Of a stretch of DNA of 50,871 nt, positions 32,557-40,673 are shown in pieces. Where the stretch lies: NCBI GenBank assembly GCA_029983685.1, contig JASBZA010000012.1, forward strand, positions 1-50,871. Direction: 5' to 3'. Each line of letters begins with the position of its first letter. Position 1 is the first letter of the stretch. The position numbers and the translations under genes are program-made. Origin of the DNA: Oscillospiraceae bacterium (GTDB lineage: Bacteria; Bacillota; Clostridia; Saccharofermentanales; Fastidiosipilaceae). Below the pieces are notes generated by a model. That model saw only the letters and a list, made by a program, of their open reading frames with translations. It made no database searches and was not told the DNA's origin.

Positions 32557-33648
32557 ATGGTCACGATTAAGGATATAGCTGCCAAAGCAGGCGTCTCGAT
32601 CGCCACGGTCTCCCGGGTCATGAACGGCCAGGCCGGTGTAAGTAAATCAAAGCGGCATAGGGTACTGGAAGTCGCTCAGGAACTAGACTACAACCCGCAA
32701 CGGACGACAGACAAGACGGATGACACAACCCCGGAGATTATGGTCTTGTACCTGGGGCTTAACGGCCGAGTTGACCTGGAGGACCAGATCGGCTATGGCG
32801 TCTTATTGGCCGAGTCTTGCTCTTTCCCCGGCCAAAGCGAGGTGGAGTTTTACACAAGCGATGACTTAGACCGGGCTATGAACACCTTCCAAATCCTGCA
32901 AAATAACGAAGATGAAGACCTAAGAGGCCTTGTGGTCATAGGTTCAATGGATTCCAGACTCAAAAAGCCCCTGGAATATCTGAGAGGTAAGGGCACCCCG
33001 GTGGTTCTCGCGGAATCCGATGTTCCCGAAATCCCGCCCCTGCTCCGAGTCTACTACGATTACGATAATCTCTTTAAGACACTACAGGCTTTGGTCCCCA
33101 GAATCGACAAAAGCCATAAAGGACTGAGCCTTTACGGGTCCGAGAGAGATATTAAAGGCCAGGGCTTTTGCAAAGCACCCTACTTTAACCGCCTGCTGGA
33201 TTTTGCATCCGACTATTACGGTCCGGACCACATCCATATCCAGAACAACGGCCCCTTTAATCCGGAGCTTTTCGAGGAGACGTCTTTACTGATTTTGGAC
33301 AACGAAAAAGCCAGCTTAGAAGCCGTGCGTTACTACGAGAAGCAAGACCAAAGGCCTTTCATCATCGGTTACGGCACAGGTAAGAACATGATTGAAGCTA
33401 TGGACCGGAACAAACTGGACCTATTGGTCTATTTTTCCCCCTACAAGCTGGGCTTCATGCCGGTGTACGCTTTGGCCAAACGTCTTAATAATAAGAACGA
33501 ACCCCTGCCGGAAAACCTCCCCATCTTCCCGGAATTCATCCTCCCCGGCCAGGTTGACTATTTGAACTTCAAAGAAGTATATCCGCTCTTAATAGACGAC
33601 AAGCTCAAGTTCGAGGCCCAAATCCGTCCGGATAAAGACAAAGCTTAA
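32557..33648 (+). CDS. LacI-family transcriptional regulator
   Basis: 363 aa from ATG 32557, preceded by AAAGGAGGA; an upstream ATG at 32521 lacks a ribosome binding site and lies in the -10 region. HTH at 1-22 (TIKDIAAKAGVSIATVSRVMNG, split as TIKDIAAKAGVS and IATVSRVMNG) with hinge to about 58, then a sugar-binding-protein-like domain to 340. The binding domain is close to the MsmR/GalR-type of Firmicutes, with YGVLLAES-like and GLVVIGSMDS stretches. It could control nearby glycan genes such as the NahK-like genes, but this is only inferred from location. Confidence 0.9.
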   Translation: MVTIKDIAAKAGVSIATVSRVMNGQAGVSKSKRHRVLEVAQELDYNPQRTTDKTDDTTPEIMVLYLGLNGRVDLEDQIGYGVLLAESCSFPGQSEVEFYTSDDLDRAMNTFQILQNNEDEDLRGLVVIGSMDSRLKKPLEYLRGKGTPVVLAESDVPEIPPLLRVYYDYDNLFKTLQALVPRIDKSHKGLSLYGSERDIKGQGFCKAPYFNRLLDFASDYYGPDHIHIQNNGPFNPELFEETSLLILDNEKASLEAVRYYEKQDQRPFIIGYGTGKNMIEAMDRNKLDLLVYFSPYKLGFMPVYALAKRLNNKNEPLPENLPIFPEFILPGQVDYLNFKEVYPLLIDDKLKFEAQIRPDKDKA

Positions 33649-33654
33649 AATGCC

Positions 33655-33707
33655 AAAGAAAAGGTCGGACCCCCTGCCAAGTTTGGCTAGGGTTTATGGT
33701 CCGACCT
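33655..33707 (-). terminator. Intrinsic terminator between the LacI and superoxide reductase genes
   Basis: AGGTCGGACC (33662-33671) pairs with GGTCCGACCT (33698-33707); inside, CCCTGCCAA pairs with TTGGCTAGGG, giving an almost unbroken hairpin. The T-rich tail (TTTTCTTT) is on the minus strand, so it ends the superoxide reductase transcript and may also stop the convergent LacI transcript. The rest of 33708-33768 shows nothing. Confidence 0.8.
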
Positions 33708-33768
33708 CCGTCAAAATTTAAACTTAAACGTGTGGACGTTAGAGTCTTAAGATTCTGCCTTTAGCAAC

Positions 33769-34143
33769 TTAAGCTTCAGCCTTCCACAGACCGTGCAGGT
33801 TGCAGTACTCGTAAACCTCGATAGGTCCGTCGGCTACTTCGAAAGTGGCCTTGGGCTCACCGGTGTGCTCCAGCGTTACTCTCTGAACCTTGTTCCCCTG
33901 AACAATAGCAATGAAAGCAATGTGATGCTCTTCGGTCATAGGATGAATTACTTCACCTACCTGTACTTCAACATGGTTGCCGTTACGGACAACCTGGGGA
34001 ACGTGCTTCTCTTTAGCCGCATCAACAGTACCGGCCTCTAAGAGTGTCATAGGCTCACCGCAGCATACGGGAGTCTTGTCACCACTGGTACGGATTACCG
34101 TAGTGCCACATTTTTCGCATTTAAAAAATTCAAAATTAGCCAT
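33769..34143 (-). CDS. Desulfoferrodoxin, class I superoxide reductase
   Basis: 124 aa. Desulforedoxin-like iron centre: Cys9, Cys12, Cys27, Cys28. Catalytic iron site: His47 (with Glu45 and Lys46 in EKHVP), His67, His73, Cys114 and His117 in YCNLHGLW. All ligands are present. It reduces superoxide to peroxide without making oxygen, a trait of anaerobes, which supports the proposed lifestyle. Start supported by AGGAGG. Single-gene transcript. Confidence 0.95.
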   Translation of the reverse strand: MANFEFFKCEKCGTTVIRTSGDKTPVCCGEPMTLLEAGTVDAAKEKHVPQVVRNGNHVEVQVGEVIHPMTEEHHIAFIAIVQGNKVQRVTLEHTGEPKATFEVADGPIEVYEYCNLHGLWKAEA

Positions 34144-34187
34144 AAAAACCTCCTAAAAATTTGTTGCTATCATCTTAGCAAAGGCAC

Positions 34188-35288
34188 TTATTCCGACGTG
34201 TAACACTTGGCCCAATCCGCCAAACTTACTTGCTGAGGCAACGTTTCATCTTCTAACTGTTCCAGGCTCACACCTAGGAGCCGCACCCCTTGCTTCGTCA
34301 GATTTTCCGAGACACCTGCCTCAAACAAAATCCACGCCTGTTCAAAAATCGACCCTTGGTCTTGCATGAGATAGGCCGTACTTCTTTGTCTGGAATGTTG
34401 GCTGAAATCTTGATAACGGACCGTGATGCTGACGGTCCTCCCCTTAAGTCCGGCTCTTACAGCCCTCTCGGCTACCCGGCCCGACAAGTCCCAGAGTAAT
34501 TTTCGAATGTCTTCCGGGTCTCTGACATCATGATCTGTGGTATGCATGGCGCCTATGGACTTTTGATGGCCCATCTCCTCCGCCGTTAATACCGGTGATC
34601 GGTCCTCTCCCCTGGCCGAATAAATCAGCCGGTCTGCGTTCTTCCCCAAGATATAACGCAAGTCCTCGGGTTCTTGCCTGGCCAACTCGCCTACCGTTTC
34701 AATGCCGATCTGGGTCAAACGTTGCGCCGTCACCCGTCCTACGAAAAGAAGCCTTCCCACCGGCAGCGGCCAAAGCAAGTCTTTATAATTTTCTCTACCT
34801 ATAACCGTTATGCCCTCAGGCTTCTTATAGTCCGAGCCCATCTTGGCAAAGGTTTTATTCCAGGAAACGCCTATGGAAACCGGCAATCCTAATTCACTTT
34901 TTACCCGATTTTGAATCTCATGGGCCAAAGCCGCCCCCGACCGGTTTAATTCCGTTACATCAATCCAGGCTTCATCGGGGCCGAAAGACTCCACTCGGTC
35001 CGAATACTCTCTGTAGAGGAGCTTTGCCCAGACCGAATAATGCCGGTACTTATCGTGTTGGGCAGGCAAGACCACGGCACCGGGGCACTTTTGCAGGGCC
35101 TGGTAAAGGGTCTCGGCCGTCTTGACGCCGTAAGACTTGGCCAAATTATTTTTGGCCAAAACAATCCCGTGTCTTTTGGCCTCATCGCCTCCCACAATGA
35201 CCGGCTTATCGGCTAAATCCGGCCGGGTCAAAAGCTCTACCGATGCGTAGAAATTATTCATATCGACATGTAAAACGGTCCGATCCAT
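34188..35288 (-). CDS. dinB: DNA polymerase IV (Y family)
   Basis: 366 aa from ATG 35288 (MDRTVLHVDMNNFYASVE); the frame is open to 35372, but that part is not Y-polymerase-like. Metal-binding Asp9 and the acidic pair in FGPDEAWID are present, though the family more often has SIDEAY/F here. Fingers, thumb (HhH region at about 170-230) and little-finger domain follow. It makes error-prone copies past DNA damage. TATAAT lies only six bases before the ATG, so the message may be leaderless. Divergent from the ZIP gene. Confidence 0.92.
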   Translation of the reverse strand: MDRTVLHVDMNNFYASVELLTRPDLADKPVIVGGDEAKRHGIVLAKNNLAKSYGVKTAETLYQALQKCPGAVVLPAQHDKYRHYSVWAKLLYREYSDRVESFGPDEAWIDVTELNRSGAALAHEIQNRVKSELGLPVSIGVSWNKTFAKMGSDYKKPEGITVIGRENYKDLLWPLPVGRLLFVGRVTAQRLTQIGIETVGELARQEPEDLRYILGKNADRLIYSARGEDRSPVLTAEEMGHQKSIGAMHTTDHDVRDPEDIRKLLWDLSGRVAERAVRAGLKGRTVSITVRYQDFSQHSRQRSTAYLMQDQGSIFEQAWILFEAGVSENLTKQGVRLLGVSLEQLEDETLPQQVSLADWAKCYTSE

Positions 35289-35374
35289 AGCCCTATTATA
35301 AAGTCTTTTGAAAGATACGAAAACGAACCCCCGACATAGGTAGAATAGGGCCATTAGCAAGAGGAGAAACATTT

Positions 35375-36163
35375 ATGAGCGAACACATGAAACTATTTCT
35401 GGGAATCATGCTGCCCTTTGTCGGAACGACTTTGGGTGCGGCCATGGTTTATTTATTGAAAAATGAGATTAATCTGAAGTTAAATAAATTTTTGGTCGGC
35501 TTTGCCGCCGGCGTCATGATTGCCGCCTCGGTCTGGTCCTTATTAATTCCCGCTATTGAGATGTCCCAAGCCCAGGGCAAAATTGCCTGGCTACCGGCTG
35601 CAGCGGGCTTTCTCTTAGGTATAGGTTTTCTTTTACTTATGGATACAGTTGTGCCTCACATGCACCAGATTAGCGAAGAGGAAGAAGGACCTGATGTCCG
35701 GATTTCCAAAGACTCCAAGCTCTTCCTGGCCGTAACCCTCCACAATATCCCCGAAGGTATGGCAGTAGGTGTGGTCTTCGCAGGGCTCTTGAGCGGTCAG
35801 TCCCATATTACCTGGACCTCAGCCTTTGTGTTGGCACTGGGTATTGCTATACAAAACTTCCCCGAAGGTGCTATTATCTCCATGCCTTTGAGAACTGAGG
35901 GACACTCCAAAACAAAGGCATTCTTATACGGAACAGCCTCCGGTGCGGTTGAGCCTCTGGCAGCCTTTATCACCGTTCTTTTTACCGGCTTTATTACACC
36001 GGCCCTGCCTTATCTCTTGGCCTTTGCAGCCGGTGCTATGATTTATGTGGTCGTAGAAGAACTCATTCCGGACGTCCAGTCCGATGTCCACTCCAATATC
36101 GGAACTATAGGCGTAGCCTTCGGATTCACCGTCATGATGGTTCTAGATGTGGCCTTAGGATAA
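35375..36163 (+). CDS. ZIP-family metal transporter (GufA type)
   Basis: 262 aa with about eight membrane segments. The metal-site motifs HNIPEGMAVG (TM4) and QNFPEGAIIS (TM5) and a short histidine loop (VPHMHQ) are present. Likely imports zinc or another divalent metal. Start supported by AGAGGAG before ATG. It converges on the first NahK-like gene with an 8-bp gap; I see no terminator there. Confidence 0.92.
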   Translation: MSEHMKLFLGIMLPFVGTTLGAAMVYLLKNEINLKLNKFLVGFAAGVMIAASVWSLLIPAIEMSQAQGKIAWLPAAAGFLLGIGFLLLMDTVVPHMHQISEEEEGPDVRISKDSKLFLAVTLHNIPEGMAVGVVFAGLLSGQSHITWTSAFVLALGIAIQNFPEGAIISMPLRTEGHSKTKAFLYGTASGAVEPLAAFITVLFTGFITPALPYLLAFAAGAMIYVVVEELIPDVQSDVHSNIGTIGVAFGFTVMMVLDVALG

Positions 36164-36171
36164 GGTCAGTC

Positions 36172-37269
36172 CTAGACTCTAATTTGCATTTGGTCCCAAT
36201 TGCGTTCCATTTCTTCCAGGAACTTCAGTTGGGTCCTGCACCGGTCGAGGTTATGCTCGGGTCGGGCAATGTGGAAATACTTGTCACCGTCTAAATAGTC
36301 GGTCAAGAAACGGACGCCCACTTCATAGGTCATGATGTATGCCCCCCAAGGAAGGACTTCGATTTCCTTACGGGTCAGAGCACCGTCTACACCCTCCATA
36401 AAGCCCTTGCAGAAGACATCGTAAAGCGCCTGATCGAAGCGGATTTTACTTAAATCCTTCTCGTCCTCGTCCGCCTGGGTACAGCCGAAACGAATGGAGT
36501 CTCCGAAGTCATAGGCCGAAAGTCCGGGCATAACCGTATCCAGGTCAATAACGGCAATGGCCTTACCGGTATCACGGTCGAAGAGGACATTGTTTAACTT
36601 GGTATCGTTGTGGGTGACTCTTAAGGGTAAATAGCCCTTATCATAAAGGTCTAGAAGATAGGACCCGTAGTGTCTTTTTTCATTAATAAATTTAATTTCC
36701 GCTTCCACCTCATCCAAGCGACCGGCATAGTTATTCTCAATAGCCCGGTCCAAAAGTTCTAAACGGTGACGGGTATCGTGGAAACGCTCGATAGTGGCAT
36801 GAAGTCTCGAAGCATCAAAGGCGGCAAGCTGTTTCTGGAAGTTACCGAAAGCCTTGGCCGATTCGTAAAAATGGGCGGGAAACTTAATCCGATCATAGGA
36901 GATAGAGTTCGTGATAAAAGGATAGAGGCGCCAATACTCGCCTTCGCTATCTTGATAGAAAGAGGTCTTGTCCTTAGTCCGGATAACAGTCAGATAAAGA
37001 TCGGGGTCCTCTCCCTTGTCCAGGGCCTGCTGGCGCAAGAAGTCCGTCACCAAGGTAATATTCTCCATTAGCTCCACCGGCTTCTTAAAAGCCGTAGTAT
37101 TGAGCTTCTGCAAAATAAACTGGGTACAGACCTGATTCGCTCCGTGGACATGAACGCAATAGGTTTCATGCACGTGGCCTGATCCATAGGAAATGGCCCC
37201 GACGACCTCCCCCGGAAAGGGGAAAGCCATAAGGGCCTCATATAATTGGGCATCCATTACTCTGTTCAT
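36172..37269 (-). CDS. NahK-like N-acetylhexosamine kinase (APH fold), copy 1
   Basis: 365 aa. Aminoglycoside-phosphotransferase fold with catalytic loop THNDTKLNNVLFD (about 217-229) and metal-binding IDLDTVMPG. The overall pattern, including MGYG-like SYGSGHVHETY near the N-terminus and the YDFGDSIRFG segment, fits N-acetylhexosamine 1-kinase (EC 2.7.1.162). That enzyme makes GlcNAc-1-P or GalNAc-1-P. It is clearly paralogous to the gene at 39561-40673. An alternative start is the ATG at 37257; neither has a strong ribosome binding site. No signal peptide. Confidence 0.8.
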   Translation of the reverse strand: MNRVMDAQLYEALMAFPFPGEVVGAISYGSGHVHETYCVHVHGANQVCTQFILQKLNTTAFKKPVELMENITLVTDFLRQQALDKGEDPDLYLTVIRTKDKTSFYQDSEGEYWRLYPFITNSISYDRIKFPAHFYESAKAFGNFQKQLAAFDASRLHATIERFHDTRHRLELLDRAIENNYAGRLDEVEAEIKFINEKRHYGSYLLDLYDKGYLPLRVTHNDTKLNNVLFDRDTGKAIAVIDLDTVMPGLSAYDFGDSIRFGCTQADEDEKDLSKIRFDQALYDVFCKGFMEGVDGALTRKEIEVLPWGAYIMTYEVGVRFLTDYLDGDKYFHIARPEHNLDRCRTQLKFLEEMERNWDQMQIRV

Positions 37270-37322
37270 ATTTATGGCTACTTAACTTTCTTCAGAAATA
37301 TCTGCCCAAGGATTTTACCATA

Positions 37323-38777
37323 TTAGGTCAAAGATAAGTAGCGGTATAAAGACTTCACCAAAACACCGGTTGCCCTTTCGGGTACATAACCTTTGGCCCG
37401 GTCGCCATAAGCGGTACCGGCAATGTCCAAGTGAATCCAGGGCACTTCTCTGGCGAGGAACTCTCCGACGAACTGGCCGGCCGTAATAGTTCCGGCACCG
37501 CCCGAAGTCGAATTCAAGACGTCTGCTACTTTGGTGTCACGGTTCTTCTTGGCCAAATTCTCGTCATTAGGCAAGAGCCAAATCTTCTCACCCTCGGTCT
37601 TAGCCACTTCCTGCAAGCCTTCAAAATAAGCTTCATCATTGGTGATAGCTCCGGTATATTCGTCGGACAAGGCCGCAATGACCGCACCGGTCAGGGTAGC
37701 CAAATCAATCAGACGATCTGCCTTAAGCGTATCGGTCGCAAAGTAGACCGCATCGGCCAAAGTCAACCGGCCTTCAGCATCGGTGTTCCCCACTTCGATG
37801 GTCTTACCGGACAAAGAGCCGATAATATCACCGGTCTTATAAGACGAGCCCGAAATGAGGTTTTCACAGGCTGCCACTACGGCCACGACATTGACCGGAA
37901 CCTTGTTTTTAGCCAAGGCCAACAACGTGCCGATGACCGTACCCGCACCACCCATGTCACAGTGCATGGTAGACATGCCGCGAGCACTCTTAATACAATA
38001 GCCACCGCTGTCGTAAGTCAGTCCCTTGCCCACCAAAGCAGTCTTCTCTTGGCCTTCTTCACCGCCGTCATATTCCATGATAATAAAACGAGGAGGCCTG
38101 TCCGATCCCTTCGCTACAGAATAAAAAGCCTCCATGCCCAGGTCTTGGATTTCGTGCTCATCTAAGATTCTAACCTCAACCGGCAAGTCTTGGAAAACGT
38201 CCTTAACCTTGTCGGCTAAGACTTCGGGATACATCTCATTAGAGGTTTGGTTGACCAGATCACGGGCCAAAAAGAGGCCATCGATGAGATTACGGATTTG
38301 CTCCTCGGTCTTGTGAAAGGCCGCTTCATCCAGATTGGTCAAGAAGGCGATTTCGAGCTCCTCGTCTTGCCCTTTTGAATCGTCCTCGTCCTTAGCCAGG
38401 TCACTTTTTCTGCTGAACTTGTATTCGGCTTGCCAAAAGCCTTCCATCAAGGCTTCCAGGACGGATTCTTCCTTAAAACCGTCGAGTTCAAAATCGTTCA
38501 AGTTCAAGTGAAGTGTGGCCGTCTTGTTATCTTTTGCGGCACGTGCCAAGTTAAAGCTTGCCTTACGTAAGGCTTCCAAGTCCAGCTTATCCCGGTCACC
38601 CAGACCTAAGAGATACTGACCCTGACCTTCCATAGAGGGCAAGTAATAGATTTCACCCGCCTTGCCGGCAAAGGTGGAGTGGTTTTTAGCAAAGTCAAAA
38701 AGGGCAAGGCCCTCGGTAGACTTGTAACATGTATCTACCCGAAGGCCCTTGTCCTCGTTAAATATAAATTGTGTCAT
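37323..38777 (-). CDS. pepA: M17 family leucyl aminopeptidase
   Basis: 484 aa. Catalytic C-terminal domain with GKGLTYDSGGYCIK (about 250-263), MHCDMGGAG, and NTDAEGRLTLADAVY (about 333). These carry the lysine, aspartate and glutamate ligands of the two-metal site. The usual N-terminal macro-like domain precedes it (about 1-160). Cytoplasmic. It sits within the sugar locus between the RpiB-type isomerase (27-bp gap) and the first NahK-like gene, so it is presumably cotranscribed. Confidence 0.93.
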   Translation of the reverse strand: MTQFIFNEDKGLRVDTCYKSTEGLALFDFAKNHSTFAGKAGEIYYLPSMEGQGQYLLGLGDRDKLDLEALRKASFNLARAAKDNKTATLHLNLNDFELDGFKEESVLEALMEGFWQAEYKFSRKSDLAKDEDDSKGQDEELEIAFLTNLDEAAFHKTEEQIRNLIDGLFLARDLVNQTSNEMYPEVLADKVKDVFQDLPVEVRILDEHEIQDLGMEAFYSVAKGSDRPPRFIIMEYDGGEEGQEKTALVGKGLTYDSGGYCIKSARGMSTMHCDMGGAGTVIGTLLALAKNKVPVNVVAVVAACENLISGSSYKTGDIIGSLSGKTIEVGNTDAEGRLTLADAVYFATDTLKADRLIDLATLTGAVIAALSDEYTGAITNDEAYFEGLQEVAKTEGEKIWLLPNDENLAKKNRDTKVADVLNSTSGGAGTITAGQFVGEFLAREVPWIHLDIAGTAYGDRAKGYVPERATGVLVKSLYRYLSLT

Positions 38778-38804
38778 AGGACTAATTTCATCTAACCTCG
38801 TATT

Positions 38805-39446
38805 TTATTTTCCTAAGAGTTCCTTAACGCAAGCGATGATTTCCTCATCCTTAGCATTCTCGAAGAAGAGTTCTTCAAACTTCTCACCGGAGATAGCACC
38901 CTTGACCAGGTCCTGATCCAAATCCTTCAGAATATCGACTAAAGGTCTGTAGGTCTTGGTCTTGACCTCGTCCAAAATCTTCTTATTACGCTTAATGGGC
39001 ACAGCACGCTCTTCAGGATAACCCTGGCCTCTCTCGCCGGTGAAGAGTTTCTCGAAGATATAGCTTAGGTTAAGCTCAGCACCCCAGCCGAAACCTTTGG
39101 CAAAAGGAAGGGCTATAGCGTTACCGTTATTAATCTGGCCGAAGAGGAAGGCATCGGTAGGATCCTGGACATGACCGCAAATGACGCCGGGGAAAGAATT
39201 CAGGGCCAACATAGCACCTTCACCTGTCCCGCAACCGGTTACTACAAAGTCAGCTGCTCCGGAATTCAGCAAGATAGCCGCTAAGATGCCGTTCTGGATA
39301 TAGGTTAAAGAGTTAGGGTCATCTGCACCGTACATACCATAGTTATCCACTTCATGGCCTAAAGGCTCTACAACATTCTTCAAAGTCTCATAAACCACAT
39401 CATTCTTAGCTGCCTGGCTATTTTCCATAATCAATGCAATTTTCAT
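38805..39446 (-). CDS. RpiB/LacAB-family sugar isomerase, DhuI candidate
   Basis: 213 aa. N-terminal RpiB fold: MKIALIMENSQAAKNDVVYETL, VVTGCGTGEGAMLALNSFPGV with the characteristic catalytic loop cysteine. The C-terminal 70 residues are longer than in RpiB itself. Streptococci and other GAG users have an RpiB-family DhuI that isomerises the unsaturated uronate released by the glucuronyl hydrolase. Context here (GH88, sulfatase, KduI) makes this role plausible, but a pentose-phosphate or other isomerase role is not excluded. Start supported by GGAGGT. Confidence 0.7.
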   Translation of the reverse strand: MKIALIMENSQAAKNDVVYETLKNVVEPLGHEVDNYGMYGADDPNSLTYIQNGILAAILLNSGAADFVVTGCGTGEGAMLALNSFPGVICGHVQDPTDAFLFGQINNGNAIALPFAKGFGWGAELNLSYIFEKLFTGERGQGYPEERAVPIKRNKKILDEVKTKTYRPLVDILKDLDQDLVKGAISGEKFEELFFENAKDEEIIACVKELLGK

Positions 39447-39560
39447 CTAATCTTTACCTCCAAATTTAATAGTGCATCTATCCTAACATGAAAGCTCTTT
39501 TGCTTTGGGGCCAAACGGCCACCTAGCTGTAAATATTATGTAAGCTTTTCTCTACCTCAA

Positions 39561-40673
39561 CTAACGGTATTTATTAACAATAGCTTGCATCTGTTCCCAT
39601 TTATTCTCATAGTCTTCAACAAGCTTAAACTGGGTTCTGGCCCGATCCAGATTATGACCATCTCTGTGTACTCTGAAGTAATGATCCCCTTCCAGATAGT
39701 CGGTCAGGAAGCGGATGCCGCATTCAAAGGTCATGAGATAGGCGCCCCAGGGTAGATTATCAATCTCGGTTTCGGTCAGAGCATGGCCCGCCGTTTCCAT
39801 AAAGCCTCTGGTATAAGCCTCGTACAAACTTAAAGACATCGAGACCTTGCTCAAATCTTTCTCATCTTCCAAAGCGGTAGATGCGCCAAAGCGAATGGAG
39901 TCGCCGAAGTCATGCAGGGCCAGGCCCGGCATCACCGTATCTAAGTCAATAACGACAATGGCCTTGTGGCTATCCTTGTCAAAGAGGACGTTGTTGAGCT
40001 TGGTGTCGTTATGCGTAACCCTGAGGGGCAGTTCATCACGATCCAACATATCCATCAGCTGACCTACTTTATCCTTGCGGTCTCTTACAAAGGCGATTTC
40101 TTTTTCGACTGACTTCACCCGGTCACATGCGTCTTTCTCGATGGCCATTTCCAATTTCTTGTAACGATCGCGGGTATCGTGAAAAAGAGGTATGGTCTCA
40201 TGGAGCTTAGAGGCATCAAAGTCGGCCAAAAGACGCTGGAAGTTTCCGAAAGCCCTTGCCGATTCATAGAACTGCTCCTCGTTTTCGGCTCTTTCCAGAA
40301 AATAGGAATCATCTACAAACAGATACATTCTCCAGCAGCCGCCGTCTTCATCCCTGTAATAGGGCTTACCGTCATTTGTCTTATAGACTTTCATGGTAGA
40401 GCGCAAAGGGTCTTCACCGTTGGCCTCAGCCCGTTCGGCAATAAAGTCGGTGACAGCAAAGATATTTTCCATCAAACCGTCGGGATCTTTAAAAGTCTCA
40501 GTATTAATCCTTTGCAAGATATAACGCATGGGTTCTCCGGAATCCAATTGCGTATACAAGCAGAAGGTGTCATTCACATGGCCGTTACCGTAACGTACAG
40601 CCCCCACGGCTTTCCCTTCGAAGGGGAAAGCCTGGATGGCGTCATTCAATCTTAATTCAGCTTCTCGTCTCAT
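39561..40673 (-). CDS. NahK-like N-acetylhexosamine kinase (APH fold), copy 2
   Basis: 370 aa. Same architecture as copy 1: RYGNGHVNDTF near the N-terminus, THNDTKLNNVLFD catalytic loop (about 223) and VIDLDTVMPGL metal site. The start overlaps the stop of the sugar-binding protein gene (TAATG), so it is translationally coupled to the importer. This makes it the better candidate for phosphorylating the N-acetylhexosamine from imported disaccharides. Phosphorylation at C1 is the family's known reaction, but specificity is unproven. Confidence 0.82.
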   Translation of the reverse strand: MRREAELRLNDAIQAFPFEGKAVGAVRYGNGHVNDTFCLYTQLDSGEPMRYILQRINTETFKDPDGLMENIFAVTDFIAERAEANGEDPLRSTMKVYKTNDGKPYYRDEDGGCWRMYLFVDDSYFLERAENEEQFYESARAFGNFQRLLADFDASKLHETIPLFHDTRDRYKKLEMAIEKDACDRVKSVEKEIAFVRDRKDKVGQLMDMLDRDELPLRVTHNDTKLNNVLFDKDSHKAIVVIDLDTVMPGLALHDFGDSIRFGASTALEDEKDLSKVSMSLSLYEAYTRGFMETAGHALTETEIDNLPWGAYLMTFECGIRFLTDYLEGDHYFRVHRDGHNLDRARTQFKLVEDYENKWEQMQAIVNKYR

